A stretch of 45,174 nucleotides of DNA from Segetibacter sp. GTDB lineage: Bacteria; Bacteroidota; Bacteroidia; Chitinophagales; Chitinophagaceae. The notes below the pieces were generated by a model, which saw nothing but the letters and a program-made list of their open reading frames with translations, had not been told where the DNA came from and did no database searches. The first letter of the stretch is position 1; each line of letters begins with the position of its first letter. The stretch covers positions 1-45,174 of the forward strand of contig JAQBNO010000058.1 of the NCBI GenBank assembly GCA_028288485.1, written 5' to 3'. Below are positions 33,388 through 42,725 of the stretch, piece by piece. The position numbers and the translations under genes are program-made.

Positions 33388-34773
33388 TCAGGGCCGGGGC
33401 TCCTCGTTTTTCGCGTACCATTCTGCAAAAGACTCCTTTGGCCCTTCGGGCATTTCACGCTGTTTATACCATGGGTTGAATTTATTATTAACCACAAAAG
33501 GTATGTTGTGTAAAAACCATCGTCCGGCTTTACCCGCTGTTGTAAAAGTTGAAGGTGACGACAAGGTCCATGCCATCGCTTTCATGCCTAGTGCTTTTGT
33601 ATTAGCGGCGTAGCCTTCCTTTACTATCACCTGCCGCCACTTATATAGTTGCTCATGAATATTAATTTTTACAGGGCAAACATTCGAACACGAACCGCAA
33701 AGGGTTGACGCATAAGGAAGATCTGCGTGCTTTTTCATATCTAGGTTAGGAGCAAGAATAGCCCCGATGGGACCCGAAATAGTATTGTGATAACTAAGTC
33801 CGCCGCTTTTCCTGTAAACAGGACAGGTATTCATACAGCCACCGCACTTGATACACTTTAAAGAGTCCCTGAAATCAACACGACCCAATTGCCGTGTTCT
33901 GCCGGCGTCAACTAAAATGAGGTGCATCTCCTGCCCTGCCCGTGGCTTTTTATAATGGCTCGAATAGATGGTAATGGGCTGACCGGTTGCACTCCTGGCC
34001 AGCAATCTCAAAAATATTCCGAGATGCTTTTTTTGTGGAATTAGTTTCTCCAGACCCATCGAGGCAATTTGCACTTCTGACAGGTGAGCCCCCATATCTG
34101 CATTTCCTTCATTCGTACAAACAACGTATTCACCGGTTTCAGCAACTGCGAAGTTTACGCCTGTAAGTGCAGCACGACGGGTAAGAAATACATTGCGCAA
34201 ATGTTTTCGGGCAACTCTTGTTAACTGTGTCGGATCCGATAAGCCTTTTTCGGTTCCCAGGTGTTCATGAAAAAGCTCGCCTATTTCTTCTTTTCTTTTA
34301 TGAATACAAGGCAATACAATATGGCTGGGCGGCTCGTTGTCGATCTGCTGAATGTATTCACCGAGATCGGAATTAATCACACCTATTCCACGTTCTTCCA
34401 GATATTCGTTCAAATGGCACTCTTCGGTAAGCATCGACTTACTCTTCACCATTTGTGTAATTTCCTTTGCTTTTAAGATGGAATATACAATTTCATTGTG
34501 CTCCTGTGCATTATCTGCCCAATGCACTATGATACCGTTCTTTTTCAAGTTTGCTTCAAACTGCAGCAGGTATTCGTGCAAGTTTGAAATCACATTACTT
34601 TTAATTGCCGATGCAGCTTCCCGTAGTTGCTCCCACTCAGGTATTTGCTTTGATGCGATGTCCCGCTTTTCCCTGATGTACCAAAGAGCTCCGTCATGCC
34701 AATCTACACGCTCCTCATCTTTAATAAAAGCTTCCGCTAAGGCGGCATGATCTTTTGTTTCACTTTGCTTCAT
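33388..34773 (-). CDS. lutB: LutB-type lactate utilisation iron-sulfur protein
   Basis: A 461-residue protein: an N-terminal LUD domain (about 60-290), then two [4Fe-4S] motifs, C307-x2-C310-x2-C313-x3-C317 and C359-x2-C362-x3-C366, and a C-terminal DUF3390-like tail. It passes electrons from lactate oxidation towards the quinone pool with LutA and LutC. The start overlaps the lutA stop by four bases (ATGA), a sign of coupled translation. Confidence 0.92.
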   Translation of the reverse strand: MKQSETKDHAALAEAFIKDEERVDWHDGALWYIREKRDIASKQIPEWEQLREAASAIKSNVISNLHEYLLQFEANLKKNGIIVHWADNAQEHNEIVYSILKAKEITQMVKSKSMLTEECHLNEYLEERGIGVINSDLGEYIQQIDNEPPSHIVLPCIHKRKEEIGELFHEHLGTEKGLSDPTQLTRVARKHLRNVFLTRRAALTGVNFAVAETGEYVVCTNEGNADMGAHLSEVQIASMGLEKLIPQKKHLGIFLRLLARSATGQPITIYSSHYKKPRAGQEMHLILVDAGRTRQLGRVDFRDSLKCIKCGGCMNTCPVYRKSGGLSYHNTISGPIGAILAPNLDMKKHADLPYASTLCGSCSNVCPVKINIHEQLYKWRQVIVKEGYAANTKALGMKAMAWTLSSPSTFTTAGKAGRWFLHNIPFVVNNKFNPWYKQREMPEGPKESFAEWYAKNEEPRP

Positions 34774-35507
34774 AATGTAGCGTTTAAAATTTCGGCTATG
34801 TGTAGTACTTTAATTGAACTTTTGTTGCGGTGAAGAATGCCTTCGAGGTGCATCAGGCAAGAGAGGTCGGAGGAAGTAATGTATTCTGCACCATTTTTTG
34901 TATGATCTGTTACCCGGTCTTTTCCCATTTTAACCGAAACCGCTTCTTCGGCAACGCAAAAAGTACCGCCAAACCCGCAGCATTCGTCAGGGCGATCCAG
35001 GGTGACCTGTTCCAATCCCTGCACCATATCTAACAAACGTTGAGGCTTAGAAAAGGGAGGCGCATTCAACTCACTCATTTGTGCCAAATGAAGACCACGC
35101 AGGCCGTGACAACTATGATGAATTCCTACCTTGTGCGGGAAGAACGCATCGAGTTTTTCAACCTTCAATATATCGGTTAGAAACTCCACCAGTTCAAACA
35201 CTTTACTTCTGATGCCTGAAGCTTGCGCTTCATTTGCATGAGAATGGAGATGGTCTTTTACATGTAAAACACAACTGGCAGAAGGTGCGACGATATAATC
35301 AAATTCTGAAAAATTTTCAATAAAAAGGTCATTGCATCCCTGGGAAAGATGCTCGAAACCAGAATTTGCCATAGGCTGGCCGCAACACGTTTGTTTAGGT
35401 GGATAGACTACATCTACCCCTAATTTTTTCAGCAACAGTAAAGTAGCTTTGGCAGCACCGGGGTAAAACTGGTTAACGTAACAAGGTATAAAAAGTCCAA
35501 CGGTCAT
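34770..35507 (-). CDS. lutA: LutA-type lactate utilisation protein (two CCG domains)
   Basis: A 245-residue protein from the ATG at 35507, whose M-T-V-G-L-F-I-P-C-Y is the usual beginning. A TTG 27 bases upstream gives a longer frame but is not needed. The two cysteine-rich CCG domains, as in heterodisulfide reductase subunits, are seen as C41-C42-G-Q-P and C176-C177-G-F-G-G, each with upstream Cys (C9 and C133). It is first in the lutABC order and overlaps lutB by four bases. The likely promoter lies upstream near a dyad at 35581-35597. Confidence 0.92.
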   Translation of the reverse strand: MTVGLFIPCYVNQFYPGAAKATLLLLKKLGVDVVYPPKQTCCGQPMANSGFEHLSQGCNDLFIENFSEFDYIVAPSASCVLHVKDHLHSHANEAQASGIRSKVFELVEFLTDILKVEKLDAFFPHKVGIHHSCHGLRGLHLAQMSELNAPPFSKPQRLLDMVQGLEQVTLDRPDECCGFGGTFCVAEEAVSVKMGKDRVTDHTKNGAEYITSSDLSCLMHLEGILHRNKSSIKVLHIAEILNATL

Positions 35508-35580
35508 ATAGGGGGTCTTTATCGGTTTTTTCAATTGTGATTGTATGTGTGCAACGTTTAGATTCTATTCAAGCCCATTT

Positions 35581-35597
35581 AATAACAAATCGTTATT
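35581..35597. promoter_or_regulatory. Possible operator upstream of lutA
   Basis: AATAAC and GTTATT form a perfect inverted repeat with a 5-base spacer, 74 bases upstream of the lutA start. A regulator gene is not in the window. Lut operons elsewhere are controlled by GntR-type repressors or by carbon source, so this is a guess. Confidence 0.3.
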
Positions 35598-35748
35598 GAA
35601 CAAACATCGGTCTCTTTTACGTACAGAGTTGTCTGGATCGATCTTTTTGGTGATGTCACTTGCCGATAGCTATACCGCGATATTATATCATTTCACGGCG
35701 GCAGCCGGCTCGAATCAATAATTTACCTTTACATCATTTAAATACTAT

Positions 35749-37905
35749 TTACGGCAACGCAAACGCAACATAGCTATCCCCTGCCTGTGCGCCTAGTTTT
35801 GTTCCACCACACGCGATCACAATGTATTGTTTGCCATTTACTTCATACGTACTTGGAGTAGCAAATCCTGCTGCCGGCAATTCCGTTTCCCATAGCAATT
35901 TCCCATTCTTTTTGTCATAAGCCCTGAGCTTTTTATCTTTTGTGCCGGCGATAAAAAGAAGTCCGCTTGCCGTTATAACCGGGCCACCATAATTCTCCGA
36001 ACCTGTTTGAGGAATGCCTTTAGCAGCCAGTTCAGGATATTCACCATAGGGTATCTTCCATTTATATTCTCCGGTGTTTAAATCAATCGCATTTAATGTT
36101 CCCCATGGCGGACTAACTGCGGGTAAGCCGTTTTTATCTAAAAACTTGCTGTAACCCGAGATCTTGTAAGAATATGCTGCACTTGTTTTATTAGCTGAAG
36201 CGACCTTCCTTGTTTTTGCAGTCGACTTAACCGGGCCCTGAACTTTTGCCAGTCCAATTTCATTTCTTTCTTCTCCTAATAAAAATGCAACAAGGGCCTG
36301 CTTCTGCTTGGCACTGAACCTGGGATAGCCGGGCATCATTCCCTTTCCATAAGTGATCATGTTCGAGATGTATTCTCTTGTACGGCGGCTGCCGATACCA
36401 ATCAATGAAGGATACCCGCTTGTTGGGTTTCCTTTGCGTTCTGATCCGTGACACGCTATGCAACTGGTGGTGTATAGTCGATTGCCGGAGCTCATTGCTG
36501 CCATCTGCGCTTCAGAGGCGCTTTCACCGATTGCAATAAGCCAGGGCATCTGGTTGCTGTTCACGTAAAGAACGCCATCGGGATCAGCAGCAGCGCCGCC
36601 CCACTCTGCTCCGCCGTCGAGGCCGGGAAAAATAATAGTTCCCCTTTTACTAAGCGGCGTGAACGGACCATTAAAACGGCTCTTGCGAAAAACACCTATT
36701 AGTGAATCGCGGTTCTCGGCATAAGGGTTAATGTCTGCCTCGGTAAAGGTTTGGCGGGCATACGGTGCAGGCCGCACGGGGAAAGGTTGCGTAGGCCACG
36801 CTTTTTCGCCAGGCACATCTGATGCCGGTACAGGTCTTTCTTCAATAGGGAAAAGAGGTGTGCCTGTAACCCTGTCAAAAACAAATACATACCCCTGCTT
36901 CGTCACCTGGGCAACGGCGTCTATCTTTTTGCCGTTTCGTTTAATCGTAACGAGGTTTGGCGGTGCCGGCGGATCGCGGTCAAGAATATCGTGATGAACC
37001 AATTGGAAGTGCCAAAGCCGCTTACCTGTTTTTGCATCTAAAGCTAGTAAGCAGTTGGCAAAAAGGTTCAGGCCCTTACGATTGCCGCCATAAAAGTCGA
37101 AGGCAGCAGAGCCGGTAGGAACAAAGAGAATTCCACGCTGCCGGTCCACCGACATTCCCGACCAGTTATTTGCGGCACCAACCGAGGTATTCCTGTAGAC
37201 GTTCTTCGGCCAGGTATCGTAACCAAACTCACCCGGCAGCGGTATTGTGTGAAAAACCCACACCAACTTCCCTGTTCTGATGTTGAAGGCCTGGATGTGG
37301 CCCAATGGTGCGTCATTTCCTTCTGAAACCCTTAAAGGCATAATGATCAAATCGCCATAGACAGTACCGGGCGTATTAGAAATTACCATCTTCTCTTTTG
37401 CAGTAGCGCCTAAACCTGCCTTAAGGCTGGTACGGCCACTATCGCCGAATGAAATAATCTTTTCGCCCGTTAAAGCATCCAGGGCAATAAGCCATGGCCC
37501 TTTTGTGTATAAGATTCGTTTATCATTGCCGTTCTCCCAGTATACAAGCCCACGGCTTGAACTCAGCCTGTCATCCGGTTCTTTTTGCTTGCGCCATTTT
37601 TCCTGGCCTGTAGCTGCGTCTATAGCGAAAGGTTGGGTGGAAGCAGTCATCCCGTACAAAACTCCGTTTACTATAATCGGGTTACATTGTATCTGCCCGG
37701 AATCAAGGGTGTGATATTGCCAGGCCATTTTGAGCTCGTTTACATTTGAAACGTTTACCTGCTTTAATGTCGAATAATGGTTTCGGTCACCCCCGCCAAG
37801 GTATTCGGGCCAATCTCCTTTTCCACGAGGAGCTTCCTTATCTAAATGCCACGATAATAAACCGATCCATAAAAGAATTACCAGTGGTAAAAATAATTTC
37901 TTCAT
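35749..37905 (-). CDS. PQQ-dependent dehydrogenase with embedded c-type haem domain
   Basis: A 718-residue periplasmic quinoprotein from the ATG at 37905 (a TTG one codon earlier was rejected). An N-terminal hydrophobic signal or anchor (about 1-20) precedes an eight-blade PQQ propeller, recognisable from W-P-E-Y-L-G-G-G-D-R-N and several A-x-D-A-x-T-G-x-x-x-W repeats. A cytochrome c segment with C482-x-x-C485-H486 (C-I-A-C-H) is inserted in the propeller, about residues 465-560. The propeller resumes and closes with I-A-C-G-G-T-K. The type resembles quinoprotein glucose dehydrogenase-like proteins of Bacteroidota. It oxidises a sugar or alcohol, passing electrons to the haem. PQQ synthesis genes are not in the window. 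Confidence 0.88.
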   Translation of the reverse strand: MKKLFLPLVILLWIGLLSWHLDKEAPRGKGDWPEYLGGGDRNHYSTLKQVNVSNVNELKMAWQYHTLDSGQIQCNPIIVNGVLYGMTASTQPFAIDAATGQEKWRKQKEPDDRLSSSRGLVYWENGNDKRILYTKGPWLIALDALTGEKIISFGDSGRTSLKAGLGATAKEKMVISNTPGTVYGDLIIMPLRVSEGNDAPLGHIQAFNIRTGKLVWVFHTIPLPGEFGYDTWPKNVYRNTSVGAANNWSGMSVDRQRGILFVPTGSAAFDFYGGNRKGLNLFANCLLALDAKTGKRLWHFQLVHHDILDRDPPAPPNLVTIKRNGKKIDAVAQVTKQGYVFVFDRVTGTPLFPIEERPVPASDVPGEKAWPTQPFPVRPAPYARQTFTEADINPYAENRDSLIGVFRKSRFNGPFTPLSKRGTIIFPGLDGGAEWGGAAADPDGVLYVNSNQMPWLIAIGESASEAQMAAMSSGNRLYTTSCIACHGSERKGNPTSGYPSLIGIGSRRTREYISNMITYGKGMMPGYPRFSAKQKQALVAFLLGEERNEIGLAKVQGPVKSTAKTRKVASANKTSAAYSYKISGYSKFLDKNGLPAVSPPWGTLNAIDLNTGEYKWKIPYGEYPELAAKGIPQTGSENYGGPVITASGLLFIAGTKDKKLRAYDKKNGKLLWETELPAAGFATPSTYEVNGKQYIVIACGGTKLGAQAGDSYVAFALP

Positions 37906-38152
37906 CAAATTTTAGTTTTATACAGTCCCATTAAATCTGCGGGAGGATTGGACTGTATTGGCAAAGCAACTGTTGAATATGGTTACAATTGGACTGCAAG
38001 TAAACAAATGCAATTGTGCGTTTAAAATTAAGGGATGCGCCTGAAATAAATCATCTTAATTTCTTTTAACCGTAAGGAATGGTTTTTTTGTCAGGCTGAT
38101 TTGCTTACAAAACACTTACAATCACCGGCTCTACTAACATTATCGTTCAATC

Positions 38153-39202
38153 ATGAAGCTTTCACCGATAGCACAAAACCCACTTGAATGGATCGCACTT
38201 AAATCTGGTCTTGTGCCAACCCCTTTAGCCTACTCGCATTTTGGGTTCATGATCAGCAAATTCCTACTGGAAGCAGTAGACAAAGGAGTTTTTGAAGCAA
38301 TTGGTCATAATAGAGTTAGCCTTGCAGATATCTGTACTGTTTGTTCTCTTGATGAAAAAGCTGTCAAAAGCTTACTAGGTGTTGTGGCAACAATGGGTTT
38401 GGTTAAGCATGAAAAAAACTGTTTTTCATTAACCGCTAAATCGAAAAAGTGGATTTTAAAAGACAGTCCAAATTCGTTGTATTGGCTAATGATGTTCGAC
38501 AACAGGGTTTGTCTTAAATGGATGGATCATGTTGGGCCGTTTCTACAAACGGGGAAGGGACTTCAATACCACGAAACATTTAATGAGGAAGAGTGGTTCT
38601 TATACCAAAAAGCTATGGAAGCTGCTGCGTCGGCAACCTCGAAAGAAGCTGTAAGAAAAATTCCGGTTCCTTCATCTGCGTTTAAAATGTTAGATATTGG
38701 AGGTTCACACGGCTTATACTCAGTTGCACTGTGCAAAAAAAATCCCCGCCTCTCTTCTACCGTTTTAGATCTTCCTCCAGCAGTAGAAAAAGCCAAACCT
38801 ATCCTGGAAAAATTTGGTATGGGAACCCGGGTTGTACATCGTTCAGGAAATATACTTACAGATGAAATCGGTCAGGCAGAATATGATCTCATTTTAATGG
38901 CCAGTGTGGCTCATCATTTTACACCTGAAGAAAACCTTGCGGTAGCACGAAAAGCGTTTACGGCATTAAAACCAGGTGGCGTGTTTACGATAATGGAAGT
39001 ATTAAGGAACGATACAATAAAAAATAATGGCGACATGCTTAGTGCAATCGGTGATTTCTTTTTTGCCCTAAGCAGCACTTCGGGAACGTGGAGCCTGCAG
39101 GAAATTAAAGAGTGGCAAAAGGAAGCTGGGTTTCAAGCGTATCGAAAAAACACTTTCCTAACTATTCCGGGGTATGTAGCGGTTACAGGAAGGAAGCCGT
39201 GA
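38153..39202 (+). CDS. SAM-dependent O-methyltransferase-like protein (Methyltransf_2 fold)
   Basis: A 349-residue protein. The N-terminal ~110 residues form a winged-helix dimerisation domain (L-E-A-V-D-K-G-V-F-E-A-I, then L-L-G-V-V-A-T-M-G-L-V). The C-terminal Rossmann fold has the SAM motif M-L-D-I-G-G-S-H-G-L-Y-S near 180-191, then L-D-L-P-P-A-V-E-K-A and L-K-P-G-G-V-F. This is the layout of plant-type and polyketide O-methyltransferases and of their bacterial relatives. No biosynthetic cluster surrounds it, so the substrate is unknown. It has its own unit; the gap before it (37906-38152) has an inverted repeat TACAGTCC/GGACTGTA (37921-37957). Confidence 0.85.
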   Translation: MKLSPIAQNPLEWIALKSGLVPTPLAYSHFGFMISKFLLEAVDKGVFEAIGHNRVSLADICTVCSLDEKAVKSLLGVVATMGLVKHEKNCFSLTAKSKKWILKDSPNSLYWLMMFDNRVCLKWMDHVGPFLQTGKGLQYHETFNEEEWFLYQKAMEAAASATSKEAVRKIPVPSSAFKMLDIGGSHGLYSVALCKKNPRLSSTVLDLPPAVEKAKPILEKFGMGTRVVHRSGNILTDEIGQAEYDLILMASVAHHFTPEENLAVARKAFTALKPGGVFTIMEVLRNDTIKNNGDMLSAIGDFFFALSSTSGTWSLQEIKEWQKEAGFQAYRKNTFLTIPGYVAVTGRKP

Positions 39203-39287
39203 CGGATGACGGATGACAGATATGACAGTTGACAGATGACAGATGACGGATGACGGAGAATGGATGTGGTTGACAGATATGACAGTT
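39201..39287 (+). repeat. Short tandem heptamers (GACGGAT/GACAGAT) and a 17-base direct repeat
   Basis: From the methyltransferase stop onward GACGGAT and GACAGAT words repeat about seven times. TGACAGATATGACAGTT occurs at 39214-39230 and 39271-39287. A further direct repeat, CTGTGTTCCGTCAACT, occurs at 39577-39592 and 39598-39613. These have no spacers and are not a CRISPR array. The gap 39203-39769 has no gene. Confidence 0.7.
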
Positions 39288-39642
39288 ACGAGTTGTAGGT
39301 TCCAGGTTATCGGCCCGTGGTAACAGATGGAAGTTTTTGCGGATAACAGTTGGCGGTAATATAGGATGAATTATTGCTAAGATGAAGAGATCATAGAGAA
39401 CAGAAGTCGAATGATGCACCCGTGCAATACACGCGAGTGCCGAGTGCCGACCTACTTTTTCATGTTCGATGAAAGACAAGTGTATGTAAGGCTATCGATG
39501 ACTAATAACGAATTGAAGGCATAGCTGTTTAGTGAAGACATTTTGTACTGTTAAAATGAACCTTGCTTGCAGTACCCTGTGTTCCGTCAACTGTCATCTG
39601 TGTTCCGTCAACTTTTAAAGCAGTTGAATAAAGCATCGACAA

Positions 39643-39700
39643 GTACAAGTGAGTGACACAACGATGATGATTAGCATTCCTCCCGCTGGTTACAGAAAAA
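39643..39700 (+). repeat. Dispersed ~60-base intergenic repeat, copy I (variant 2)
   Basis: The head is GTACAAGTGAGTGACACAAC followed by GATGATGA, and the tail is CCGCTGGTTACAGAAAAATT. It sits 69 bases before the M16 protease start. Confidence 0.75.
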
Positions 39701-39769
39701 TTAAAATTTAAATTGTTTTATTGAAACCTAACTACAATAAGTTTACTTGCGGACTAAACTTATTCTCTT

Positions 39770-42580
39770 ATGAAGCTTATTTCTAAAAAGCTTATTGTTT
39801 GTTTTATTTTGATCACCATGGGCATTTCTGTAAATGCTCAAACGCCAGCGGGAAAAAAACTGGCCGTTATGCCGGAGGTTAAAATTGGAAAGCTAGCAAA
39901 TGGCCTAACCTATTACATTCGCAAAAACCAGGAGCCAAAAAACCGCGCTGAGCTTCGACTCGCAGTAAAAGCAGGTTCTATACTTGAAAATGAGCAACAA
40001 TTGGGTCTTGCCCATTTTACTGAGCACATGGCCTTCAATGGCACGAAAAACTTCAAAAAGCAGGAACTGGTTGATTTTCTGGAAAAAAGCGGCGTAAGCT
40101 TTGGCGCCGACTTAAACGCTTATACTTCGTTCGATGAAACTGTTTATATGCTTCAGCTTCCTACTGATAGCCCAACAGTTTTTAAAAAAGGGTTCCAGAT
40201 CCTTGAGGACTGGGCACACAACGTGTCGTTTGAGCACGCTGAAATAGATAAAGAAAGAGGTGTTGTTATAGAAGAATGGAGATTGGGACAAGGGGCAAAT
40301 GAGCGGATGAGGGCAAAGTATTTTCCTGTTATACTGAAGGGTTCACGATATGCCACCCGTCTTCCGATAGGGACTAAGAAGAACCTGGAAACTTTTAAAT
40401 ACGAGACGGTAAAACAATTTTATAAAGACTGGTACCGCCCCGACCTGCAGGCTGTACTGGTAGTAGGCGATATAGACGTAGCAGAGGTGGAGAAGCTGAT
40501 CATCAAACACTTTTCAAGCATTCCTAAAGCCGTAAACGCTAAGCCACGAACGAAATTCGGCATACCTGCTCAAAAAGAAACCCAGGCTGTTATTCTAACC
40601 GATCCTGAGCAGACGTATAATGTCGTTCAGATTTTTTACAAGCAGCCTTCTATTCCTCAGGCAAAAACGGATGTTGAATACAGGGCGTCCATTGTTCGTA
40701 GCTTGTTTAACCAAATGATGAGCGCAAGGCTGCAGGAAATAGCGCAAAAACCAAGTGCGCCGTTCCTGTTTGGCAACAGCAGCTATGGCAAGTTTATCGG
40801 CGATAAAGATGCCCTTACACTGGTAGCGGTTGCAAAAGACGGAAAAGGGATCCCTAATGCAACAGAGGCATTATTGCAGGAAAATGAAAGGGTGCGTCAA
40901 AACGGGTTTACCCAAGGAGAACTCGATCGTGCTAAAGCAGCATCATTATCAGGTATGGAAAATGCCTATAGCGAACGGAGCAAAACAAACTCAGGTCAAC
41001 TAGTTGAAGAGCTTATTCGTAATTTTCTTACCGGGGAACCCATCCCCGGAATTGCCAAGGAATATGAATTGTACCAGCAATATATTCCCGGCATACAACT
41101 TTCTGAGGTTAACAGCCTCATAACCCAATGGTTAAAGCCCCAAGACAGGGCCATCGTTGTAACGGCGCCAGAATCAGAAAAGGCAAACCTGGTAACCGAA
41201 GCCCAAATGCTTGCGCTGGTTAATAAACAACAAGGTAGTTTGACAGCTTATGAAGACAAAGTGATGAAAGGTGACTTGCTGGCAAAACAGCCGGTAGCTG
41301 GTAAAATAACAGCTGAAAAGAAAATTGCTGAATTAGGCGTTACAGAATTAACCCTGTCTAACGGGGCAAAAGTTGTATTGAAACCTACTGATTTTAAAAA
41401 TAACCAAATCCTTATTTCTGCTATCAGCAAAGGTGGCTCCTCTTTATATAGTGATTCAGATTACCTGTCTGCCGCCAATGCTGTCAGCGTTGCTTTGTAT
41501 GGCGGTGTAGGTAATTACGATATAATGAGTCTTCAAAAAGAATTGCAGGCAAAGCAGGTATCGGTATCTCCAAGTATTGGGCAATATACCGAAGGCATCG
41601 GCGGAAGTTCTACTCCTAAAGACCTTGAAACTGCTTTTCAGCTGTTACACGGTTACTTTACTGAGCCTCGTCGCGACAGCTCTATGTTCGAAGTATTGAA
41701 ACAGCAGTTGACTGCTTCGTTAATCAACAAAGGCAAAGATCCTTCTTCTGTTTTTAGCGATTCGGTGAGTTATATTATGGCGAATTACAACCCACGCCGC
41801 AGGCCATTGACGGTAGACAGGCTAAACGAAATAAAGCTTGATAAAGCTTTTTCTATTTACCAGGATCGCTTTAGCGACGCAGGTGATTTCATTTTTACTT
41901 TTGTCGGAAACTTTAATATAGACAGCATTAAGCCAAACATTGAAAAGTATATCGCTTCATTGCCTTCGGCAGGAAGAAAAGAAAGCTGGAAAGATGTGGG
42001 CATTCGTTATCCAACGGGCGTAGTCAATAAGGAGATCAGGAAAGGCCGGGAAAGCAAAAGCTCTGTTCGCATCTCTTTCACCGGAACTACTGAATATAGC
42101 GATCTTGAAGCAACACAGCTCGACCAGGCAGCAAAAGTGTTGGAAATCAGGCTAAGGGAAATTTTGCGTGAAGACCAGGGAGGTGTTTATGGTGTTGGTG
42201 TAAATGCTAACATTAACCGCGAGCCGATCAACAGCTATAGCGTAACCATTTCTTTTGGCTGTGCTCCTGAAAACGTCGACAAGTTAACCGGCCTCATAAT
42301 GGAAGAAATCAAAAACATGAAAGCCAACGGCGGCAATCAAACCAATGTTGAAAAGGTAATTGCAGAAGACACGCGTGGTTTAGAAACAAGTGTAAAAGAA
42401 AACGATTACTGGTTGTACAACCTGCAGGATAAATACTACTTCAACGAAGATCCTAAGATTATCCTGGAAGACGCTTCTATGGTTAAAAAACTAACCGTAG
42501 CAAGAACGAAGGAATTGGCGAATAAATATTTCAACCCCGACAACATGGTAAAATTGGTGCTGATGCCCGAAACCAAATAG
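39770..42580 (+). CDS. Secreted M16-family zinc metalloprotease (pitrilysin/PqqL type)
   Basis: A 936-residue protein with a signal peptide (about 1-24, ending V-N-A-Q). The inverted zinc motif H82-F-T-E85-H86 is intact, with the downstream E-R-G-V-V-I-E-E (162-169) supplying the third ligand, probably E169. The C-terminal half (about 520-936) is a second M16 unit without the zinc motif, as expected for a clam-shell pitrilysin with active and inactive halves on one chain. It degrades peptides in the periplasm. A good terminator follows, so it is a single-gene unit. Confidence 0.92.
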   Translation: MKLISKKLIVCFILITMGISVNAQTPAGKKLAVMPEVKIGKLANGLTYYIRKNQEPKNRAELRLAVKAGSILENEQQLGLAHFTEHMAFNGTKNFKKQELVDFLEKSGVSFGADLNAYTSFDETVYMLQLPTDSPTVFKKGFQILEDWAHNVSFEHAEIDKERGVVIEEWRLGQGANERMRAKYFPVILKGSRYATRLPIGTKKNLETFKYETVKQFYKDWYRPDLQAVLVVGDIDVAEVEKLIIKHFSSIPKAVNAKPRTKFGIPAQKETQAVILTDPEQTYNVVQIFYKQPSIPQAKTDVEYRASIVRSLFNQMMSARLQEIAQKPSAPFLFGNSSYGKFIGDKDALTLVAVAKDGKGIPNATEALLQENERVRQNGFTQGELDRAKAASLSGMENAYSERSKTNSGQLVEELIRNFLTGEPIPGIAKEYELYQQYIPGIQLSEVNSLITQWLKPQDRAIVVTAPESEKANLVTEAQMLALVNKQQGSLTAYEDKVMKGDLLAKQPVAGKITAEKKIAELGVTELTLSNGAKVVLKPTDFKNNQILISAISKGGSSLYSDSDYLSAANAVSVALYGGVGNYDIMSLQKELQAKQVSVSPSIGQYTEGIGGSSTPKDLETAFQLLHGYFTEPRRDSSMFEVLKQQLTASLINKGKDPSSVFSDSVSYIMANYNPRRRPLTVDRLNEIKLDKAFSIYQDRFSDAGDFIFTFVGNFNIDSIKPNIEKYIASLPSAGRKESWKDVGIRYPTGVVNKEIRKGRESKSSVRISFTGTTEYSDLEATQLDQAAKVLEIRLREILREDQGGVYGVGVNANINREPINSYSVTISFGCAPENVDKLTGLIMEEIKNMKANGGNQTNVEKVIAEDTRGLETSVKENDYWLYNLQDKYYFNEDPKIILEDASMVKKLTVARTKELANKYFNPDNMVKLVLMPETK

Positions 42581-42598
42581 TACCGGTTCGTATAATAG

Positions 42599-42630
42599 AA
42601 AATCCTTTTCCCTGACTGGAAAAGGATTTT
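42599..42630 (+). terminator. Rho-independent terminator
   Basis: AAAATCCTTTTCC (42599-42611) and GGAAAAGGATTTT (42618-42630) are perfect complements around CTGACT, followed by TTTT. It lies 18 bases after the protease stop. Confidence 0.92.
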
Positions 42631-42663
42631 TTTTATACCGAACAAGTGATAAGAGTTACAGTG

Positions 42664-42725
42664 TTCTTTTTGAGCCAAACATCATTGCTACTAATGATAC
42701 ATCGTTGCGTCGCACCCTTGTACCG
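42664..42725 (-). repeat. Dispersed ~60-base intergenic repeat, copy J (variant 1)
   Basis: On the minus strand it reads GGTACAAGGGTGCGACGCAA followed by CGATG, then a divergent middle and TTTGGCTCAAAAAGAAC. Beyond it, 42771-42935 is open in one plus-strand frame without a start codon. Confidence 0.7.

Noticed and set aside
39201-39287. Considered as a CRISPR array
   Set aside because: Heptamer period with no unique spacers.
3671-42725. The ten-copy repeat considered as integron attC sites
   Set aside because: Copies are in both orientations, lie kilobases apart around ordinary chromosomal genes, and no integrase is visible.
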